Origin: Bacteroidales bacterium
GTDB lineage: Bacteria; Bacteroidota; Bacteroidia; Bacteroidales; UBA932
DNA length: 41,526 nucleotides
Assembly (NCBI GenBank): GCA_016287075.1
Contig: JAEEVC010000024.1
Coordinates: 1-41,526, forward strand
Direction: 5' to 3'
A program made the position numbers and the translations under genes. Below, in pieces: positions 34,385 to 41,526 of the stretch (its first letter is position 1; each line of letters begins with the position of its first letter). Under the pieces are notes generated by a model. That model saw only the letters and a program-made list of their open reading frames with translations, made no database searches and was not told where the DNA came from.

Positions 34385-35409
34385 GACGGATCATCGGTTT
34401 CGCACTGGCCTTCGCCGGCCTCGTGTGGGCAGCGGACCTCGCGGCCTGCACGACGGCCATCGTCCGCGCCGGGGCATCCGCCTCGGGCCGCCCGATGATC
34501 TGGAAGCAGCGCGACGCCGAGGAGCGGAACAATTATGTAAAACACTTCCAAGGCCCGCGATATGCTTTCACGGGCATCGTGGACAAGGGCCGCGAGGACC
34601 AGGTCTGGGACGGGGCCAACGAAGCCGGCTTCCTGATTGCGAACAATCTCTCCTACAACCTCCGCCCGGATTCCCTCGCAGGACGGAAAATGCGGGCGGG
34701 CGTGGTCATGAAAGAAGCGCTCGGCCGCTGCCGGACGGTGGATGAATTCGAGGACTACCTGAAGGAAATGCCTGAACCACGGTACGTTACGGCGAATTTT
34801 GCCGTAGCGGACGCCGAGGGCGGAGCGGCCTATTTCGAAACCTGGGACTATGGCTACACGCGCTACGATGTCCCGGAAAACGGGATCCTGTACCGGACCA
34901 ATTACTCCGTCTCCGGCTTCTCGGGCAAAGGAAAGGGCTATGGCCGGATGGACCTGATGAACTACCTGACCAGCCTGCACGGGCCAACGGGCTATACGCC
35001 CGAATGGTTCCTCCGTATCGGCCGCATCGTCCCGATCGCCCGGCCGACCACCGTATCGAGCGTCGTCCTGGAAGGCGGCGCGGAGCCGGTTCTCTGGGCG
35101 GCTGTCGGCTACACGCCGGCCTGCTATGCCGTACCGGTCTGGGTCGCGGCCGGAGCGGAAATCCCGGCGTTCCTCGGCGAAGGTTCGTCGGCAAATGCCC
35201 TTGCCGTCGCCCTGAAAAAGTCGGAACCATTTGATTTCCAGAGCCGTATCATCCCGTCCGTACAAAAAGCGGAACGGAAGGAGATGCGCTGCGGAGAGCG
35301 GCTCGACGAGCGTTTCCGCAGCCGCGGATTCGATGCGGACGCCCTTCGAAAGTACAACCGGGAGGCGGAGCGGCGCTTTGCCCGCTTCCAAAAGAAAATG
35401 CAGCCATGA
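34381..35409 (+). CDS. Ntn-type amidohydrolase/acyltransferase, C45 or linear-amide hydrolase like
   Basis: 342 residues. A signal peptide is followed by Cys23 in DLAACTTAIV. CTT at the mature N-terminus is the usual nucleophile of choloylglycine-hydrolase and C45 Ntn enzymes, and further family blocks are GRPMIWKQRD, GANEAGFLIANNLSYN and AYFETWDYGYTRYD. LAAC is also a perfect lipobox, so Cys23 could be lipidated instead; the two fates exclude each other. The enzyme would cut non-peptide or N-acyl amide bonds outside the cytoplasm. It is joined by ATGA overlaps to the transporter before and GltS-like gene after. Confidence 0.7.
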   Translation: MRRIIGFALAFAGLVWAADLAACTTAIVRAGASASGRPMIWKQRDAEERNNYVKHFQGPRYAFTGIVDKGREDQVWDGANEAGFLIANNLSYNLRPDSLAGRKMRAGVVMKEALGRCRTVDEFEDYLKEMPEPRYVTANFAVADAEGGAAYFETWDYGYTRYDVPENGILYRTNYSVSGFSGKGKGYGRMDLMNYLTSLHGPTGYTPEWFLRIGRIVPIARPTTVSSVVLEGGAEPVLWAAVGYTPACYAVPVWVAAGAEIPAFLGEGSSANALAVALKKSEPFDFQSRIIPSVQKAERKEMRCGERLDERFRSRGFDADALRKYNREAERRFARFQKKMQP

Positions 35410-36716
35410 CCGCCTGGACCCTGCTCGTCGATGCCGGCATCGTCTCCGCCCTGCTGCTGCTCGGAAAACTCCTCCGGGCACGGGTGCGTTTCATCCAGAA
35501 GCTCTTCATCCCGCCGAGCCTGCTGGCCGGGTTCGCCGGCCTCATCTTCGGTCCGGAACTGCTTGGCTGGCTGCCGCTTTCCGGCAACATGGGGACCTAC
35601 GCGGGCATCCTCATCGCCCTCGTTTTCGCCACCCTGCCGCTGACTTCCCAAAAGCAGGAAACCAGCGCGGGGAACTCTCCCGTCGGGCGGATGTGGGCCT
35701 ATTCCCAGGCCGGTATGCTGCTGCAGTGGGCGCTGGGCGCGGCGCTGGGGCTGTGGGTTCTCCGCGCTTTCTGGCCGGTCAATCCGGCCTTCGGCCTCGC
35801 CATGCCGGCCGGCTATTGCGGCGGCCACGGCACGGCGGCGGCCATCGGCGAAGCCTTCTCCAAATACGGCGTCGAGGAGATGCAGTCGCTCGCGATGACC
35901 GCGGCGACCATCGGCATCATCGCATCGGTCGTCATCGGAATGTGGCGCATCACCCGGGGCGCCGAAAAAGGCGAGACGGCCTATCTGAGCCCCTACAAGG
36001 ACCTTCCGCCGGAACTCCGGACAGGGATTCTCCCCAAGGAGAAGCGGTCCAGCATGGGCATGGCCACGTTCTCGGCCATCTCGCTGGACTCGATGACCTT
36101 CAACTTCGCCGTCATCGCCCTCATCACCGTCCTCGGCTACGGACTCAGCAAGGCCGTCGCCCTGCTCTGGCCGGCGCTGATGCTGCCGGTGTTCAGCTGC
36201 GCCTTCCTCGCCGGCATCGCCGTCCGCTGGATCCTGCGCAGGACACACACCGACGACTACCTTTCCAAGCCCATCATCGGCCACCTGAGCGGCGCCTTCA
36301 CGGACTACCTCGTGGCTTTCGGCGTGGCCTCCATCAAACTGAAGGTCGTGGCGCAATACATTGTCCCGCTGCTGATCCTGCTCGCCGTGGGCCTCGTCTG
36401 CACCTTCCTGTACGTGTTCCTCATCGGGCGGCGGATCCACAGCAAGGCCTGGTTCGAGAAATCCGTCTTCACCTGGGGCTGGTTCACCGGCACGATGGCC
36501 ATGGGCATCGCCCTGCTCCGGATCACGGATCCGGACGGCCGCAGCCGCTGCCTGGACGATTACGCACTCGCCTACCTGTACATTGCACCGGTGGAAATCG
36601 CCCTCGTCACCTTCTCGCCCGTGCTGTTCGCCAACGGCTGGGGCGGCTGGTTCGCCCTCGCCTGCGCCCTTGCCGGCGCCGCCATCATCGTATTTGCACT
36701 CCGAAAATACAAATGA
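35406..36716 (+). CDS. Sodium/glutamate symporter-like protein (GltS family)
   Basis: A 436-residue inner-membrane protein with about 10-12 helices. GltS-type features are the N-terminal IQKLFIPPSLLAGFAGLIFGPELLGWLP, the loop AMPAGYCGGHGTAAAIGEAF with the conserved GHGTA motif, and a related second-half block GHLSGAFTDYLVAFGVASIKL. It is predicted to take up glutamate with Na+; the exact solute is not proven. Its presence in a glycan locus suggests uptake of an amino acid freed from a wall peptide. Overlaps both neighbours by ATGA. Confidence 0.82.
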   Translation: MTAWTLLVDAGIVSALLLLGKLLRARVRFIQKLFIPPSLLAGFAGLIFGPELLGWLPLSGNMGTYAGILIALVFATLPLTSQKQETSAGNSPVGRMWAYSQAGMLLQWALGAALGLWVLRAFWPVNPAFGLAMPAGYCGGHGTAAAIGEAFSKYGVEEMQSLAMTAATIGIIASVVIGMWRITRGAEKGETAYLSPYKDLPPELRTGILPKEKRSSMGMATFSAISLDSMTFNFAVIALITVLGYGLSKAVALLWPALMLPVFSCAFLAGIAVRWILRRTHTDDYLSKPIIGHLSGAFTDYLVAFGVASIKLKVVAQYIVPLLILLAVGLVCTFLYVFLIGRRIHSKAWFEKSVFTWGWFTGTMAMGIALLRITDPDGRSRCLDDYALAYLYIAPVEIALVTFSPVLFANGWGGWFALACALAGAAIIVFALRKYK

Positions 36717-37828
36717 TAATAAAAAGCATCATCCTCGCGGCGGCCTGCCTGTCGCTGCTCTCCTGCCGGGAAAAAGCGGCCGAAGAGCCGGCCCTCATCC
36801 ATGCCACGTACTCCGTTCTGTCCCGCATCGTTCCGGAGGAACTCTTCCCCGAACGGCAGCAGGACTATGATTTCCATTACCTCCAGGCCATGCCCTACTG
36901 GCGGCCAGAGGAGTTCGACGCGCCGCTCGCGGAAATCCTCCGCGCAAAGGTCGATACCCACCGTTTCGAGCGGCAGGCCACCCTCGACGCGTATCTCGAC
37001 GTCGTCCACAAGGCCGGACGGCAGGTCTATCTCTCCTGGTCCGGCGGCCGTTTCATCGGCATTGCGACCGATCCCGCCCGCCGCGCCAAATTCGCCCGCT
37101 ATACCGCCTGCTTCGCCCGGCACCATGGCTTCGACGGGTTGGAACTGGACTGGGAAGGAACTGTCACAAAGGAACTTCACATGGCCCTCATCGGGGAAAT
37201 GCGCACGGCGCTCGACTCCCTCGGCGCGCTGGACGGCCGCCACTACGGCCTGACCACCGCCCTCAACAGCGAGCATAACTACACGCAGGCGGAGGCGGAC
37301 AGCCTCTCCGCCATCCTGGACTGGGTCAATATCATGTATTATGACATGGGCGGCGGCTACTGGGCCCGCCGGGGCACCCACAACACGCCCCTGCCGGACA
37401 TCCAGGCCAACTACGAATCGAACTGGAGCCGCTTCGATCCGAAGAAGATCCATATCGGGCTGGCCAGCTATGGCTACCGCTATGACGGAATCCTCCCCGG
37501 CGAAGAAGTGCCGGAAGGCCGCAAAATGAGCGAATATGCCCAGGATTTCTTCGTCCGGGACATGCCTGCCCTCCTGGAAGCGGGCTGGACGGAGTCTTGG
37601 GACGAGGCCGCCCAGTGCCCCTATTACTTCGCGCCGGACAGTTCAGCCTTCGTGACGGCGGACAATGAGCGGTCGCTGGACGCGAAACTCGCCTGGATCC
37701 GGGAGAAGGGATTCGGCGGCATCTTCTGGTGGGAGTACCACTGCGATTTCATCCCCGAACAGGCACGGCACGTGCTGATGGACTATGTCGTCGGCAGGAT
37801 ATCCCAGCCCGAGACGACATCGCCGTAG
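36713..37828 (+). CDS. GH18-family lipoprotein (chitinase/endo-hexosaminidase-like)
   Basis: 371 residues with lipobox LSLLSC. The GH18 signature reads FDGLELDWEG, with Glu148 as the catalytic acid; the fourth position of the usual DGxDxDxE is Glu rather than Asp. Other barrel blocks are VYLSWSGGRF, YGLTTALNSEHN, ILDWVNIMYYDMGGGYW, IHIGLASYGYRYDG and GFGGIFWWEYHCD. GH18 enzymes cut beta-linked GlcNAc polymers; the exact target is unknown. ATG 36713 overlaps the GltS stop. It is the last gene of the operon and overlaps the converging gene by 46 bp. Confidence 0.82.
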   Translation: MIIKSIILAAACLSLLSCREKAAEEPALIHATYSVLSRIVPEELFPERQQDYDFHYLQAMPYWRPEEFDAPLAEILRAKVDTHRFERQATLDAYLDVVHKAGRQVYLSWSGGRFIGIATDPARRAKFARYTACFARHHGFDGLELDWEGTVTKELHMALIGEMRTALDSLGALDGRHYGLTTALNSEHNYTQAEADSLSAILDWVNIMYYDMGGGYWARRGTHNTPLPDIQANYESNWSRFDPKKIHIGLASYGYRYDGILPGEEVPEGRKMSEYAQDFFVRDMPALLEAGWTESWDEAAQCPYYFAPDSSAFVTADNERSLDAKLAWIREKGFGGIFWWEYHCDFIPEQARHVLMDYVVGRISQPETTSP

Positions 37829-39201
37829 GTAAGGAACCAGACCTCGAAACGACGGCCGCTTGCGCGGTCTTCCACCGTGAAGACCTCGAGGCGGTCGTTT
37901 TTGCGCACCAGCTCGTACGGGCCGAGGTCAAGGGCCGGATAGGTCTTCGCGGGATCATCCACGGCAAGGCCGTTGACGGTATCGTCATGCAACGGCTCAC
38001 CGGCGACCATGCGCTGGATATTCCTTTCAATGACCCGCATCATCTCCTTGTGTTCCAACGGATTCCGCTCTGCGGAAGCCGCGGCGTCGCAAGGCACGAC
38101 GCCGCCGTTTGCCGCGCGGACGGCGCGGAGACTGTCGGCGTAAACCTTGAACCTTGCGCGCAGCTCCGGCGTGTCAAGGCCTTCGCTGGTATAGAGGGAC
38201 ACACCCTGCGCGCCCCCGCGGAAAGCGGCATCCATCTTCTCGAAAACCGTCGCGGGGTCGCCGCCGAGTTCGACGTCGATCCCGCACATGAGTTTCGTGG
38301 CAGGATTCCCGTCGCGGCGGTTTTCGACGCAGCAGTCGAAGGCAAAGGACGGATCCATCGTATAGAAATGGACATAGAGCATCGGGTGGACATAGTCGAG
38401 GTTCCATTTGCCCCAGTCCTGGCCGACCATGAACGCGGCCATCTTCGGCGTCGGGAACGGGGAGGCAGTGACCTTCCTGCCATGGCGGTGGGCCGCGTCG
38501 ATCATCAGGTTCGCCACCTCCGTGACCTGGTCACAGCGGAACCGGCTCCATTTTTCATCCCGCGTCGGATCAGCCTGTTCCCGGGGATCATAGCCATACT
38601 GCTCCCGGAACTTCTCCAGCATCAGCGGGTGGTAGCCGAAATCGAAGTGCGGGTCCACCTCGCCGTCTTCCTGGATATCGTAGAGATGGGCGAGGGAGAT
38701 GGGAAGGATCCGGTCCACATAGCGGCAGTAATCCAGGTTGAAACCTTCGACACCTTCGATCTTACAGAGCTCTTCCACCTTGTCGACCAGATACTTCCGG
38801 ACATCCGGATGGGCCGGGCAGAGGAACTTGTAGGACCCGACATAGGCCTTCGTGTCCTTCAGGCTTTCCCCGTTCCGGTTGACGCTGAACCAGTCGGGAT
38901 GGTTCGCCAGCAGGAACTCGCGTTCCGGCTTCGGGAGGTTCAGGACCTTGATCCAGGCATAGACGGCGAGGTGGTGCTTCCGGGCCAGTTCGATTCCCTG
39001 CCGGAGATTCTCCTCCGAGACGACATTGATCATCACGGCATCCAGCCCGGCCTCTTCCATCCGGGCGAAGACCGCCTCCGCGCCCTCCTCGGGCACTTCT
39101 TCCAGCCAGGTCCAGAACATCGGACCGGCGGCATCGTTCTGCTTGCAGGAGATCAAAGTAAGGGCGAGGGCCGCCACCAGGAGGATCGTTTTCTTCATCA
39201 T
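37783..39201 (-). CDS. GHL10/YngK-like glycosidase lipoprotein
   Basis: 472 residues with lipobox ALTLISC. It belongs to the DUF187/GHL10-like TIM barrels: MFWTWLEEVPEEGAEAVFARMEEAGLDAVMINV, LAVYAWIKVLNLPKPER, HPDWFSVNRNGES, FLCPAHPDVRKYLVDKVEEL, GVEGFNLDYCRYVDR, GYDPREQADPT, DYVHPMLYV. The NLDYCR acid is a candidate catalytic residue. It converges on the GH18 gene with a 46-bp tail overlap and is divergent from the aminopeptidase gene. Start is ATG 39201 or 39198; only weak TAnnTTTA boxes are seen upstream. Distantly like the two barrel proteins at 25940 and 31449. Confidence 0.75.
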   Translation of the reverse strand: MMKKTILLVAALALTLISCKQNDAAGPMFWTWLEEVPEEGAEAVFARMEEAGLDAVMINVVSEENLRQGIELARKHHLAVYAWIKVLNLPKPEREFLLANHPDWFSVNRNGESLKDTKAYVGSYKFLCPAHPDVRKYLVDKVEELCKIEGVEGFNLDYCRYVDRILPISLAHLYDIQEDGEVDPHFDFGYHPLMLEKFREQYGYDPREQADPTRDEKWSRFRCDQVTEVANLMIDAAHRHGRKVTASPFPTPKMAAFMVGQDWGKWNLDYVHPMLYVHFYTMDPSFAFDCCVENRRDGNPATKLMCGIDVELGGDPATVFEKMDAAFRGGAQGVSLYTSEGLDTPELRARFKVYADSLRAVRAANGGVVPCDAAASAERNPLEHKEMMRVIERNIQRMVAGEPLHDDTVNGLAVDDPAKTYPALDLGPYELVRKNDRLEVFTVEDRASGRRFEVWFLTYGDVVSGWDILPTT

Positions 39202-39251
39202 GTTGCTGCGAATTTTTGTAAAGTTAGGGAAAAAGCGTAATTTTACCAAGT

Positions 39252-40721
39252 ATGAAAAAACCGCCCATCCTCCTCTCCCTCGTGACGATCCTCGCCGGCT
39301 GCGGTGGTCGCACGCCCGCACCCATCACGGCGAAGCTGATGGAAGAAATTGAATGTCAGGACGCTGCCGCCCAGGTCCTGCAAAAAGATTTCTGGGACGC
39401 GGCCCTCGACAGCACCGTCCTCGCCGCAGCGGATACGGCCATGACTTTCCGTGTTCCCACCCGCGGGATCACGGACCAGCGCAGCTCCGGCCGCTGTTGG
39501 TATTATTCCACGACCAACATCCTCCGGGCGGAACTCTTCGCGCAGGAAGAGGCGGACGACTGGGGGGACTTCCAGTTCTCCCAGGCCTTCGGACAGTTCT
39601 ACGACCTGCTGGAAAAGTCCAACCGCTTCCTGGAGAACGTGGTCGAATACCGCCGCGAGCCGATCGACAGCCGGATGAACAACTGGCTCTTCCGCAAGCC
39701 CTTCGGAGACGGCGGCCATTTCTCCAATGCGGCGCATCTCATTGACAAATACGGCCTTGTCCCGCAGGAGGCCATGCCCGAGACGCATTCGTCGGGGTAC
39801 AACCTGACCCTGATGAACGGGATCCGGACCCTGATGCGGAAATACGGCCTGCAGCTCCGGGAATGCCCGGCGGCGGAAATCCCCCAGGTCAAGGCCCGGG
39901 CCCTCCGCGATGTGTACAAACTGCTTGCCCTTTCCATCGGGACCCCGCCGGAAGAATTTGAATGGCAAGGTGTTACCTACACTCCCCTCTCCTTCCGCGA
40001 CCGCTTTGTCCACCATGACATGGAGCGGGACTACATCAACCTGATGAACGATCCCACCCTCCCCTACGGCAAGGTCTATGAGGTCCGTGACTCCCGCAAC
40101 TGCGTCGAATACGCACCCTGGCGCTTCCTCAACATTCCAATGGACGTGATCAACGCCGCCGGCGTCGCTTCGCTCCGCGCGGGCCGGATGTTCTACATCT
40201 CGGCTGACACCGGCAAAGAGGGCCTCCCCGACGAAGGCGTCTATGACACCCGCCTCTTCCGGCCCGACAGCCTCTCCGGTATCGACTTCTCGATGTCCAA
40301 GGCCGACATGCTCCGCTCCGGTGAAATGACCTCCCTCCACGCCATCGCCGTCGCCGGCGTCCGGCTCGCCGGCTGCAACGCGCAGCAGGGGGGCTGCTGC
40401 GCGCAGAAGGGTGAGTGCAACGAGCAGGCGAGGGGCTGCCACGCGCGGCAGGGTGACTGCAGCGAACGGCAAAGCGGCTGCGGCGCACAGCAGGGTGAGT
40501 GCAGCGAGCGGCCGTGCGAATGCACCCCGCGGATGTGGCTGATCGAGAACAGCTTCGGCACCGCGCGCGGCTGGGACGGCTTCGTCGTCATGAGTGCTGA
40601 CTGGTGGGACCGCTACCTCCTCCGCGCCGTCTTCGAACGCCGCTTCCTCCCCGAAGGCATCCTCGCAGCGTATGACGCCGGCCCCATCCACGAACTCCCT
40701 TCCTGGAATATCTGTTACTGA
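39252..40721 (+). CDS. Aminopeptidase C / bleomycin-hydrolase-like lipoprotein with Cys-rich insertion
   Basis: 489 residues with lipobox ILAGC. Peptidase family C1B is shown by DQRSSGRCWYYSTTNILRAELF (Cys82), MTSLHAIAVAGV (His363) and WLIENSFGTARGWDGFVVMSADWWDRY (Asn433). PepC enzymes remove N-terminal amino acids; most are cytoplasmic, but lipoprotein forms occur in Bacteroidetes. The His-Asn distance is 70 residues instead of about 20-25, because seven 7-residue units with one Cys each are inserted at about 374-422. The insert could affect folding or activity. Monocistronic. Confidence 0.85.
   Translation: MKKPPILLSLVTILAGCGGRTPAPITAKLMEEIECQDAAAQVLQKDFWDAALDSTVLAAADTAMTFRVPTRGITDQRSSGRCWYYSTTNILRAELFAQEEADDWGDFQFSQAFGQFYDLLEKSNRFLENVVEYRREPIDSRMNNWLFRKPFGDGGHFSNAAHLIDKYGLVPQEAMPETHSSGYNLTLMNGIRTLMRKYGLQLRECPAAEIPQVKARALRDVYKLLALSIGTPPEEFEWQGVTYTPLSFRDRFVHHDMERDYINLMNDPTLPYGKVYEVRDSRNCVEYAPWRFLNIPMDVINAAGVASLRAGRMFYISADTGKEGLPDEGVYDTRLFRPDSLSGIDFSMSKADMLRSGEMTSLHAIAVAGVRLAGCNAQQGGCCAQKGECNEQARGCHARQGDCSERQSGCGAQQGECSERPCECTPRMWLIENSFGTARGWDGFVVMSADWWDRYLLRAVFERRFLPEGILAAYDAGPIHELPSWNICY
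40371..40517 (+). repeat. Seven 21-bp tandem units coding a Cys-rich heptapeptide repeat
   Basis: Cys codons fall at exact 21-bp spacing (40374, 40395, 40416, 40437, 40458, 40479, 40500); the consensus is about G/E-C-x-A/E-Q/R-Q-G. Two further Cys codons follow at 40515 and 40521. The units have diverged, so this is an old or selected expansion. It lies inside the aminopeptidase gene. Confidence 0.9.
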
Positions 40722-40896
40722 TGCTCAGGGGCAGCATGCACTTCCCCGCGGAAACACGCAGCAGATAAATCGCCGTTCTTCAGCGCCCTATAAAAACCAA
40801 CGGCACGCATTTTTCGCCGAACGATTCACGAAATAAGTCTCTATCAGACAGTTAGGCGCCACGTCTCGACAGCCTTTTGCCGGAAATCCAGACCGA

Positions 40897-40936
40897 TTGT
40901 CGTTAGGGGTGCCGCACGCAGCACCCCTAACGACAA
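40897..40936. repeat. Perfect 16-bp inverted repeat, GTTAGGGGTGC type
   Basis: Arms 40897-40912 and 40921-40936 pair perfectly around an 8-nt loop. There is no T run after the plus-strand arm, but the arm itself ends in ACAAAAAG, giving a possible minus-strand feature. Confidence 0.85.
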
Positions 40937-40952
40937 AAAGGCCCAGTTTTGC

Positions 40953-40984
40953 TGTTAGGGGTGCTTGACACGACACCCCTAACA
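40953..40984. repeat. Second GTTAGGGGTG inverted repeat
   Basis: TGTTAGGGGTG (40953-40963) pairs with CACCCCTAACA (40974-40984) around a 10-nt loop. The arm core is the same as in the preceding hairpin, while the loops differ. Confidence 0.85.
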
Positions 40985-41008
40985 ACGCTTCCACTCTCCA
41001 GAATCCCT

Positions 41009-41157
41009 CCCACCGAACACTTCCGGCCCAAATACCCACTGAAACGGGCCGGAACCACCTCCCATCAACCACTTCCGGCCCGAAAAGGCCCATTTCCGGG
41101 CTTGAACTGCTTCCCACCGACCATTTCCAGCCCGAATACCCACTGAAACGGGCCGGA
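41009..41157. repeat. Duplicated segment with TTCCGGCCC/GGGCCGGAA arms
   Basis: Copies at 41009-41054 and 41113-41157 differ at only a few positions and share AATACCCACTGAAACGGGCC. In the first copy TTCCGGCCC (41021-41029) pairs with GGGCCGGAA (41046-41054). A partial third copy, TTCCGGCCC, lies between them. Confidence 0.8.
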
Positions 41158-41170
41158 AAAGCAACTGCAG

Positions 41171-41526
41171 AGCGGAGAAAGCGCAGGGACAGGGTTCAGA
41201 CCGAATTTGTCTGAGGTCTGAACCCTGTCCCGTAGCGTCGGAGCGGAGCAGGGAAAACACTGACGAAAAAGCGGAACCGGTTAAGTGAAGCGGAGAAAGC
41301 GGAGAGAGAGGGTCCCAGGCGAATTTCTTCTGAGACTGGGGCCCTCTCCCGTAGCGTCGGAGCGGAGCGGCTATGACAGGTATGCGGCGCGTCACAGCGT
41401 CGGAGCGGAGCAGGGAAAACACTGACGAAAAATCGGAACCGGTTAAGTGAAGCGGAGAAAGCGGAGGGAGAGGGTCCCGGACGAATTTCTTCTGAGACCG
41501 GGGCCCTCTCCCGTAGCGTCGGAGCG
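41171..41526. repeat. Structured direct-repeat array, three copies, running off the window
   Basis: Units start with AGCGGAGAAAGCG at 41171, 41289 and 41451. Each holds a hairpin followed by CCGTAGCGTCGGAGCG. Stems are 41186-41202/41215-41231 (17 bp perfect), 41306-41318/41336-41348 (13 bp, one wobble) and 41466-41480/41498-41512 (15 bp, one wobble). Loops share GAATTT and TCTGA. Unit 2 carries an extra 44 bp that duplicates the CAGCGTCGGAGCGGAG motif. Unit 3 is cut by the edge. Confidence 0.85.

Larger units (their letters stand above)
40722..41526. other. Gene-free region rich in inverted and direct repeats
   Basis: No credible gene is seen in these 805 bp: the short open frames are built of repeat sequence and lack family features or start signals. 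The region holds two GTTAGGGGTG hairpins, a duplicated 46-bp segment with TTCCGGCCC/GGGCCGGAA arms, and a repeat array that runs off the right edge. Confidence 0.75.

Noticed and set aside
37783..37828. Frameshift at the overlapping ends of the GH18 and GHL10-like genes
   Set aside because: Both proteins end naturally after complete domains; a 46-bp tail overlap of converging genes is acceptable.
40788..41422. Short genes in the right-end region (65-147 codons)
   Set aside because: All consist of repeat-derived low-complexity sequence without start signals or homology features.
41171..41526. CRISPR array
   Set aside because: Units are 118 and 162 bp with conserved interiors and hairpins, not short identical repeats with unique spacers, and no cas genes are present.
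41171..41526. Integron attC array
   Set aside because: Hairpins with variable stems recall attC sites, but no gene cassettes lie between them, no integrase is seen and core-site sequences are absent.

Overview
The window looks like a GC-rich member of the Bacteroidales. It carries a SusC/SusD pair, many lipoproteins with Bacteroidetes-style signal peptides, a BACON domain, and TAnnTTTG-type -7 promoter boxes. The overall character resembles gut or rumen lineages, but no rRNA or marker gene here allows a genus call. No tRNA, rRNA, CRISPR array or insertion sequence was recognised.

Left part (1-14.7 kb) is mostly ordinary chromosome. It holds the end of ATP-dependent PEP carboxykinase, a PfkB sugar kinase, a MATE exporter, a WalJ-type metallo-hydrolase behind a secreted TPR protein, a degenerate-looking M28 peptidase, a family 2 glycosyltransferase with a GATase-like lipoprotein, and an MsbA-type ABC transporter followed by a VanZ-like protein and a large golvesin/amidase-like secreted protein. 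Gene ends are tightly packed and several pairs overlap as ATGA.

Central part (14.8-37.8 kb) is one dense plus-strand polysaccharide/cell-wall utilisation locus of 15 genes: SusC, SusD, ceramidase-like hydrolase, two GH20 hexosaminidases, a MurQ-like SIS protein, a lamin-tail/TIM-barrel glycosidase-like lipoprotein, a 986-residue lipoprotein with a BACON domain and three copies of a large repeat, a transglutaminase-like lipoprotein, a second TIM-barrel protein, a BadF-type aminosugar kinase, a FucP/NagP-like transporter, an Ntn (C45-like) amidohydrolase, a GltS-like glutamate symporter and a GH18 protein. A consensus-like promoter and a leader with a terminator-like hairpin precede susC. No dedicated regulator gene lies in the locus.

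The most striking content is the pair at 27326-31444. By recalled family patterns, the transglutaminase domain (Cys285, His319, Asp334, ending in a YKELPF-like tail) resembles the catalytic domain of pseudomurein endoisopeptidases (PeiW/PeiP type), and both proteins carry segments resembling pseudomurein-binding repeats. Together with hexosaminidases, aminosugar kinase, amidohydrolase and glutamate uptake, this suggests a Bacteroidales locus for degrading a cell-wall polymer, possibly the pseudomurein of methanogens. The MurQ/BadF/transporter trio instead points toward bacterial murein salvage, so the substrate is unresolved.

Right part (37.8-41.5 kb) has a GHL10-like lipoprotein and, divergent from it, a lipoprotein version of aminopeptidase C with a cysteine-rich 21-bp tandem repeat inserted between the catalytic His and Asn. 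The last 800 bp hold no credible gene. They contain two GTTAGGGGTG hairpins, a duplicated inverted-repeat segment, and at least three copies of a structured repeat with different, still-paired stems.
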